Both the position numbers and the translations under genes were made by a program. Source: Pseudomonadota bacterium (GTDB lineage Bacteria > Pseudomonadota > Alphaproteobacteria > Rhizobiales > Rhizobiaceae). From it: DNA of 37,487 nt. Below, piece after piece: positions 32,362-37,487 of the stretch (the stretch's first letter is position 1; every line of letters starts with the position of its first letter). Location: positions 1 to 37,487 of the forward strand of contig JAEWDP010000023.1 in the NCBI GenBank assembly GCA_023390055.1, read 5' to 3'. Below the pieces are notes generated by a model that had not been told where the DNA came from, did not search any database, and was given only the letters and a program-made list of their open reading frames with translations.

Positions 32362-33686
32362 GCCTTTTCGGGTCGGGTCATTTTCTTCCACGTCTCAAGC
32401 CCTTGTCGTCCAAGCGTGCCCACATCGTCACGGTGCTTGATATCGGGTCGACCAAGGTGGTCTGCATGATCGCACGCCTGACGCCGCGCCAGGAAAGCCT
32501 GGTCCTGCCGGGTCGTACGCACCATATCGAGATCGTCGGTATCGGCCATCAGCGCTCGCGCGGTGTCAAATGCGGTGTGATCGTCGATCTTGATGCTGCA
32601 GAAAGCGTCGTGCGTCTGGCTGTCGATGCGGCTGAGCGAATGGCAGGGCTGACCGTCGACAGTCTCATTATCAACATTTCTGCCGGGCGCCTCGCCAGTG
32701 ATGTCTACACGGCCACGATCGATCTTGGTGGACAGGAGGTCGAAGGCACCGATCTTCGCAAGGTTTTGATTTCCGCGAGCCAGCAGTCGCAGCGCCAGGA
32801 TCGCTCCATCCTGCATTCGCTTGCAACCGGTTACGCACTTGATGGCGAACGCGGGATACGTGATCCGCTCGGCATGTTCGGTGATGCACTCGGCGTCGAC
32901 ATGCACGTCGTTACCTCGGAACGCGCGACACTGAAGAATATCGAACTGTGCGTGAACCGGGCTCACCTGTCCGTCGAAGGCATTGTTGCAACGCCCTATG
33001 CAAGCGGCCTTGCCGCCCTGGTCGACGACGAGGTGGAACTCGGCTGTGCAGCCATCGACCTGGGTGGTGGTACAACGACGATTTCTGTCTTTGCTGAAGG
33101 CAAGCTCGTTCACACGGATGCGATCGGTCTCGGTGGACATCACGTCACGACCGATCTTGCACGCGGCCTTTCGACCCGTATCGAGGACGCTGAGCGTCTG
33201 AAAGTGGTCCACGGCTCGGCGCTCGCCAACAGTGCCGATGACCGCGACATGATCGCAATCCCGCCGATCGGCGAGGATGATCGTGATCTGCCGACCCAGG
33301 TGCCACGCTCGCTGGTGACCCGTATTGTTCAGGCCCGGATTGAAGAAACCCTGGAACTGATCAGGGACCGGATCCAGAAATCTGGCTTCAGCCCGATTGT
33401 CGGCAAGCGCGTTGTTTTGACCGGTGGCGCCAGCCAGTTGACCGGCCTGCCGGAAACGGCACGCCGTATTCTCGCCCGCAACGTGCGGGTCGGACGCCCG
33501 ATGGGTGTTTCCGGCTTGCCGGTGGCGGCGAAAGGACCGGCGTTTTCTACTGCCGTCGGGCTGATGATCTATCCGCAGGTTGCGGACATGGAGACGCATG
33601 CGTCGCAGGGTGGGCTAATCACCTCCCTCGGCAATGGGAACAGTCGTCTGGCCCGTATGGGTCAATGGCTGAAGGAAAGTTTTTGA
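32358..33686 (+). CDS. ftsA: Cell division protein FtsA (actin-like)
   Basis: The 442-residue actin-family ATPase tethers FtsZ filaments to the membrane. Nucleotide-binding motifs are HIVTVLDIGSTKVVCMIARL (phosphate 1), AAIDLGGGTTTISVFAEG (phosphate 2) and VVLTGGASQLTGL (adenosine). The SHS2-type insert lies at about 95-180. The C-terminal amphipathic helix that binds membrane is visible as LARMGQWLKESF. The N-terminus (MSLFGSGHFLPRLKPLSSKR) is longer than in E. coli, as in other rhizobia. It overlaps ftsQ by 4 bases and lies 83 bases from ftsZ. Confidence 0.95.
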   Translation: MSLFGSGHFLPRLKPLSSKRAHIVTVLDIGSTKVVCMIARLTPRQESLVLPGRTHHIEIVGIGHQRSRGVKCGVIVDLDAAESVVRLAVDAAERMAGLTVDSLIINISAGRLASDVYTATIDLGGQEVEGTDLRKVLISASQQSQRQDRSILHSLATGYALDGERGIRDPLGMFGDALGVDMHVVTSERATLKNIELCVNRAHLSVEGIVATPYASGLAALVDDEVELGCAAIDLGGGTTTISVFAEGKLVHTDAIGLGGHHVTTDLARGLSTRIEDAERLKVVHGSALANSADDRDMIAIPPIGEDDRDLPTQVPRSLVTRIVQARIEETLELIRDRIQKSGFSPIVGKRVVLTGGASQLTGLPETARRILARNVRVGRPMGVSGLPVAAKGPAFSTAVGLMIYPQVADMETHASQGGLITSLGNGNSRLARMGQWLKESF

Positions 33687-33769
33687 CGTCGTGTTTCGCG
33701 TGATGGCGTCAACAGAAATGCACTTATCGGCCGGTGGCGATGCGGCCAGAGCTAGAAGGAATGGGTACC

Positions 33770-35530
33770 ATGACAATCACGCTGCAAAAGCCTGATATCA
33801 CAGAGCTGAAGCCCCGCATCACCGTCTTTGGTGTCGGCGGTGGGGGTGGCAACGCTGTCAACAACATGATCACTGCTGGCCTCGAGGGTGTCGACTTCGT
33901 TGTCGCCAACACCGATGCCCAGGCGCTGACAATGACCAAGGCCGACCGGATCATTCAGATGGGTGCCCAGGTTACCGAGGGTCTTGGGGCCGGTTCGCAG
34001 CCGGAGATCGGGCGCGCCGCCGCCGAAGAGTGCCTTGACGAGATCGTCGACCACCTGCAGGGAACCCACATGTGCTTCGTCACCGCCGGCATGGGCGGTG
34101 GCACCGGTACGGGTGCAGCACCGGTCGTTGCCCAGGCCGCCCGCAACAAGGGTATCCTGACTGTCGGCGTCGTGACCAAGCCCTTCCATTTCGAAGGCCA
34201 AAGGCGCATGCGGCTTGCCGAAGATGGCATTCAGGAACTGCAGAAGTCCGTTGATACCCTGATCGTCATTCCGAACCAGAACCTCTTCCGCATCGCCAAT
34301 GACAAGACGACTTTTGCCGATGCCTTCGCGATGGCCGACCAGGTTCTCTATTCGGGCGTTGCCTGCATTACGGACCTGATGGTAAAGGAAGGTCTCATCA
34401 ACCTCGACTTCGCCGATGTCCGCTCGGTCATGCGCGAGATGGGTCGTGCCATGATGGGTACAGGCGAGGCATCCGGTCCTGGCCGCGCCATGCAGGCTGC
34501 CGAGGCGGCAATTGCCAATCCGCTCCTCGACGAGACCTCGATGAAGGGTGCGCAAGGCCTTCTGATCTCGATTACCGGTGGTCGCGACCTGACTCTGTTT
34601 GAGGTCGACGAAGCGGCAACCCGTATTCGCGAGGAAGTCGATCCGGATGCAAATATTATTCTTGGTGCAACCTTCGATGAAAGCCTCGAAGGCCTGATCC
34701 GGGTATCTGTTGTTGCAACCGGCATCGATCGCGGTAGCGTACAGGGCGATATCCGCGTCCAGGACACCCGGCCGATCGCAGCGGTCGCTCGCCCAGCCAC
34801 GCGTCCAGCTGTTGCTGTCACGACCACTGCTGCAGTTCACCAGGCTCCGGTTCATGCGGCACCGAAGGTCGTCGATCCCGTTGCTGAAACCATCCGGCAT
34901 GCGGAAGCCCAGATGGAGCGTGAACTGGCGATAGCTGAAACTGCGCGCCAGCCAGCCCCACAGCAGCCGGCTCCACAGCAGCAGGCGGTCTTGCAGCCTG
35001 AAACGGATTTCCGTCCACAAAGCCGGATCTTCGCAAATGCTGCGCCTACGGATACGCAGGCACTTCGCCCTGCACAGGCTCCGGTCATGCATAGCCAGCC
35101 GGCACAGGTTGCAACCCAGCCTGCACCACGCATGGCCCAGCCATCACAGCAGCCCCTTTCTGCCCCATCGATGGCTCCCGAGCCTGTCCGGATGCCGAAG
35201 GTCGAGGACTTTCCTCCGGTTGTGAAAGCCGAACTGGATCATCGCGCAAATCCGATGCAGCACCCGCACGAAGAGCGCGGTCCCATGGGACTGTTGAAGA
35301 GAATTACCAACTCGCTTGGGCGTCGTGATGATGATGAGGTTTCCACCGACATGACGTCGGCACCGCAGTCACCTTCACAACAGCGCCGCCCATTGTCCCA
35401 GGAGGCAAGCCTTTATGCGCCACGCCGCGGCCAGCTTGACGATCATGGCCGTGCCGTTCCCCAGGCCGCATCCCATCATGAGGACGATCAACTGGAGATC
35501 CCAGCGTTCCTGCGGCGCCAGCACAACTGA
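33770..35530 (+). CDS. ftsZ: Cell division GTPase FtsZ with long C-terminal linker
   Basis: The 586-residue tubulin-like protein forms the division ring. The GTPase domain (about 15-320) shows FGVGGGGGNAVNNMI, NTDAQAL, the tubulin signature GMGGGTGTGAAP and the T7-loop region GLINLDFADVRSVM with catalytic aspartates. A disordered linker follows (about 330-510), rich in Pro, Gln and Ala with near-repeats such as QPAPQQPAPQQ. It ends with a basic segment (LLKRITNSLGRR) and the conserved tip (LEIPAFLRRQHN) that binds FtsA. The linker is far longer than in E. coli (about 50 residues), as is usual in Rhizobiales. The start at 33770 gives MTITLQKPDI. AAGGA lies upstream. Confidence 0.96.
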   Translation: MTITLQKPDITELKPRITVFGVGGGGGNAVNNMITAGLEGVDFVVANTDAQALTMTKADRIIQMGAQVTEGLGAGSQPEIGRAAAEECLDEIVDHLQGTHMCFVTAGMGGGTGTGAAPVVAQAARNKGILTVGVVTKPFHFEGQRRMRLAEDGIQELQKSVDTLIVIPNQNLFRIANDKTTFADAFAMADQVLYSGVACITDLMVKEGLINLDFADVRSVMREMGRAMMGTGEASGPGRAMQAAEAAIANPLLDETSMKGAQGLLISITGGRDLTLFEVDEAATRIREEVDPDANIILGATFDESLEGLIRVSVVATGIDRGSVQGDIRVQDTRPIAAVARPATRPAVAVTTTAAVHQAPVHAAPKVVDPVAETIRHAEAQMERELAIAETARQPAPQQPAPQQQAVLQPETDFRPQSRIFANAAPTDTQALRPAQAPVMHSQPAQVATQPAPRMAQPSQQPLSAPSMAPEPVRMPKVEDFPPVVKAELDHRANPMQHPHEERGPMGLLKRITNSLGRRDDDEVSTDMTSAPQSPSQQRRPLSQEASLYAPRRGQLDDHGRAVPQAASHHEDDQLEIPAFLRRQHN

Positions 35531-35553
35531 CGCGGTGAGGCAGATAATTGTTG

Positions 35554-35586
35554 AAAAGGCCCGGATCCGTGTGATCCGGGCCTTTT
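35554..35586 (+). terminator. Terminator after ftsZ
   Basis: AAAAGGCCCGGATC (35554-35567) pairs perfectly with GATCCGGGCCTTTT (35573-35586), a 14-bp stem with a 5-base loop. The T-run is short but within the stem. It ends the ddl-ftsZ transcript. Confidence 0.85.
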
Positions 35587-35706
35587 CGGCTGTTGGCGCA
35601 GGCCTTGGAAAGTGATGCGGTTTCAATAGCTTGTTCGCGTAACATTCGGAAACGAACAGTGATTTGGAATGTGCCGGGTGGCTGCGTATGTAAAAAGACA
35701 AGAAAA

Positions 35707-35736
35707 GCCGGCTTAAGACGATTCCCTTATGCCGGC
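35707..35736 (+). repeat. Hairpin in the lpxC upstream region
   Basis: GCCGGCTTAA (35707-35716) pairs with TTATGCCGGC (35727-35736) with one mismatch. The loop includes a GATTC (GANTC) site. It lies about 55 bases before the lpxC start and could act in DNA (operator) or in the mRNA leader. Confidence 0.5.
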
Positions 35737-35789
35737 GAAATACCCGCCTGGTCCCTCATGATGGATCGCGGCAAGAAAAGGCAAAAAGA

Positions 35790-36746
35790 ATGACAACAGG
35801 CCTCCTTGGTTTTCAAACCACCATTGCAGCGTCCGTGACGATGACCGGGATTGGCGTGCATTCGGGGGCTGCGGTCACCATCACCTTCCAGCCTGCAGAA
35901 GCAGGCACTGGCATCGTTTTCTCGCGTAGTCTCGATGATGGCAATTCCGTCGAATACCGCGCCGTATCTTCCAATGTCGGGCCGACAGATCTTTGCACCA
36001 TTCTCGGCAGTTCTCCGTCGACCTGGATTGCCACGATCGAACATGTCATGGCGGCAGTCTATGCGCTCGGCATCGACAATGTCATTGTCGAAGTGGATGC
36101 GGCCGAGATGCCGATCATGGACGGCAGTGCATTTCCGTTCATCGATGCGATCGAGCAGGTGGGCATCGTCACCCTTGATATCAAGCGGCGCTATATCCGC
36201 GTGGTGAAACCGGTTCGTATCGACGCAGGCGCGTCGTGGTCGGAATTTCGGCCCTATGACGGCACGCGTTTCGAGGTGGAAATCGACTTTGCGACACCAA
36301 TGATCGGCCGCCAGAGCTGGAAGGGCGATCTGAGTGCGGCTACCTTCAAGCGGGAGCTGTCGCGCGCGCGTACATTCGGCTTCATGCGCGATGTCGAGCG
36401 TCTGTGGGCCGCAGGCTATGCCCTTGGTTCGTCGCTCGAAAATTCTGTCGTGATCTCCGATGACGATACCATCGTCAATGTCGAGGGGCTGCGTTACGAA
36501 AAGGACGAGTTCGTCCGTCACAAGACCCTCGACGCCGTCGGCGATCTTGCTCTTGCAGGCGCGCAATTCATTGGTTGTTACCGTTCCTATCGTGGAGGTC
36601 ACAAGATGAATGCGAATGCCCTGAAGGCGCTTTTGAGCGATCCGGACGCTTATGAGATTGTCGAGGCGCCCGTTCGCAGTAACCGTGTTCGCGCCGGCGA
36701 GTTCGTTGCGGTCAAGGAACCGGCACTTGCTGCCTGGCTTGCCTGA
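35790..36746 (+). CDS. lpxC: UDP-3-O-acyl-N-acetylglucosamine deacetylase LpxC
   Basis: This 318-residue zinc enzyme performs the committed step of lipid A synthesis. Expected zinc ligands are His85 (TIEHVMAAV), His244 and Asp248 (FVRHKTLDAVGDLAL). Glu84 is the general base and His271 (GGHKMNANAL) the second catalytic residue. Other marks are TGIGVHSG, EMPIMDGSAFPFIDAI, ARTFGFM and SLENSVVI. Length is normal. It follows the ftsZ terminator, so it should have its own promoter in the 200-base gap. Placement next to ftsZ is widely conserved and links envelope lipid and division genes. Confidence 0.96.
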   Translation: MTTGLLGFQTTIAASVTMTGIGVHSGAAVTITFQPAEAGTGIVFSRSLDDGNSVEYRAVSSNVGPTDLCTILGSSPSTWIATIEHVMAAVYALGIDNVIVEVDAAEMPIMDGSAFPFIDAIEQVGIVTLDIKRRYIRVVKPVRIDAGASWSEFRPYDGTRFEVEIDFATPMIGRQSWKGDLSAATFKRELSRARTFGFMRDVERLWAAGYALGSSLENSVVISDDDTIVNVEGLRYEKDEFVRHKTLDAVGDLALAGAQFIGCYRSYRGGHKMNANALKALLSDPDAYEIVEAPVRSNRVRAGEFVAVKEPALAAWLA

Positions 36747-37299
36747 TATCCTTGTTCTGTCCTTGTGTGTCCGTTTCTCAGACACGTATCGGTAGTCTTA
36801 AACGGCCCAAGGACCCAGCTATATTGTCAGATGCGCTGAGCAGAAGGACGTCCGTCTGTTCGTCATGCCCGGCGGCAGTGGGTCGAACGGAACTGATGCA
36901 ACCACGCGTCAACAGGATTATCGACAAGTCGTTGGCGTGAAACTACCCCTCCTTACGGGAGGAGGATTTTGCGATTTCGTCCCTGGTTTCTGGAGGCAGG
37001 AACACACAAACAGCCTTGCTTGCGGTTGCCGCGCTGGTCCAGCGTGATATCGTCAAGATCGCGGATCGCCAACACCTGGCGATCGTCCATTATCATCGTG
37101 GCCGTTCTGATGGAGCGGCCATTTCCATGGAATGGGCCATGGAAGGCGAGGTGACAGTGGAAATCACTGTCTTTAATGAAGAATGTGCCACAAAATTGCG
37201 TTAATACCCCCGCATTGCGTTGCCGGACGCCTGCTTGTATGGCTAGAAGGCGAACAAACGCAGCGACACTTGTGGCGCACGACGATTGGGAACTGTCGA
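36747..37299. other. 553-base region between lpxC and bamD, no certain gene
   Basis: The stretch must contain the bamD promoter. A plus-strand frame open from about 36949 to 37204 (no ATG; TTG at 37016) encodes a protein-like stretch including LLAVAALVQRDIVKIADRQH and ending TVFNEECATKLR. It could be a small or degraded gene, though third-base composition is only intermediate and I see no ribosome site. Small hairpins occur near 36950-36966 (CCTCC with GGAGG) and at about 37064-37085 (ATCGCC with GGCGAT). No terminator with a T-run was found after lpxC. Confidence 0.4.
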
Positions 37300-37487
37300 A
37301 TGACTGATGTGAAGTCTGTTGGAGTGAGTAAAGCGGCGCGTATCGCGTTCATGTCCATGGCACTGGCTTGCACCGGAATGGCTGTCACAGCCTGCCAGTC
37401 CGACAAGGATATCGACATTACCAAGCTTGGTATGGAAACGGACCCACCCGAGTTGCTCTACAATCAGGGCCTGGCCAACATGAAGGC
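37300..37487 (+). CDS. bamD: Outer membrane assembly lipoprotein BamD, 5' part only
   Basis: The first 62 residues of a lipoprotein are present before the window ends. After a short cytoplasmic start there is a hydrophobic signal and the lipobox VTAC (about Cys31), then a Ser/Asp linker (CQSDKDIDITKLGMETDPPE) and LLYNQGLANMK. The latter is the start of the first tetratricopeptide helix, typical of BamD (ComL/YfiO). BamD is an essential part of the complex that inserts beta-barrel proteins into the outer membrane. Its position after lpxC is the standard rhizobial order. The start at 37300 fits the signal peptide. The ribosome site is not strong. Confidence 0.85.
   Translation, partial: MTDVKSVGVSKAARIAFMSMALACTGMAVTACQSDKDIDITKLGMETDPPELLYNQGLANMK

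Noticed and set aside
31902..33599. 565-codon open frame on the minus strand opposite ftsA
   Set aside because: It mirrors the codon structure of ftsA/ftsQ, has no ribosome site and gives a His/Asp/Arg-rich product typical of antisense frames in GC-rich DNA.
1..37487. tRNA genes, CRISPR arrays, complete prophage or integrase
   Set aside because: No cloverleaf-like sequence with an anticodon arm, no regularly spaced repeats and no integrase, terminase or capsid genes were seen.

Overview
This window is chromosomal DNA of an alphaproteobacterium, most likely a member of the Rhizobiaceae. The evidence is a complete dcw (division and cell wall) cluster in the rhizobial order, with rnpB just upstream of mraZ, a FtsZ with a long proline/glutamine-rich linker ending in the tip EIPAFLRRQHN, a short FtsL, and lpxC then bamD downstream. 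Family calls rest on motifs and residues read in the translations; no database search was possible.

Layout. (1) Positions 1-2213, minus strand: an amiC-amiR amidase-type regulatory pair with a terminator in its leader, followed by an ABC-transporter permease cut off after about 123 residues. The first 117 bases look like the end of an insertion element. (2) Positions 2500-6860: an accessory patchwork. It holds a gene fragment, a membrane ORF, a HigBA/RelE-type toxin and antitoxin fused in one frame behind two palindromic operator copies, a winged-helix pseudogene with an amber stop, a lipoprotein, a membrane protein, a tiny acidic ORF, and a divergent one-pass membrane protein with a cytoplasmic helix-turn-helix-like domain. 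(3) Positions 7250-15430: mostly housekeeping and envelope genes. These are a lytic transglycosylase lipoprotein, a LysE-type exporter, PPi-dependent phosphofructokinase, a TerB-DnaJ protein overlapping an Amidase_2 amidase, a second lytic transglycosylase, and a tandem pair of paralogous FAD oxidoreductases. (4) Positions 15487-15919: RNase P RNA. (5) Positions 16137-37487, plus strand: mraZ-rsmH-ftsL-ftsI-murE-murF-mraY-murD-ftsW-murG-murC-murB, a terminator, ddl-ftsQ-ftsA-ftsZ, a second terminator, lpxC, and the first part of bamD.

How the genes work together. MurC-F and Ddl make UDP-MurNAc-pentapeptide, MraY and MurG turn it into lipid II, and FtsW/FtsI polymerise and crosslink it at the septum. 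FtsZ, FtsA, FtsQ and FtsL organise that site, while the nearby transglycosylases and amidase cut or recycle the same polymer. Most junctions from mraZ to murB overlap or are only a few bases apart, which suggests one long operon. Its promoter carries four TGGG repeats at an exact 10-bp period, the pattern known for MraZ autoregulation. The second block (ddl-ftsQAZ) is set apart by a strong terminator and has its own upstream region, with paired GANTC methylation sites and a CtrA-like motif.

The most unusual items are the fused toxin-antitoxin frame with its operators, the leader terminator of amiC, the four-copy MraZ operator, and the ddl upstream region. I saw no CRISPR array, tRNA gene or complete prophage.
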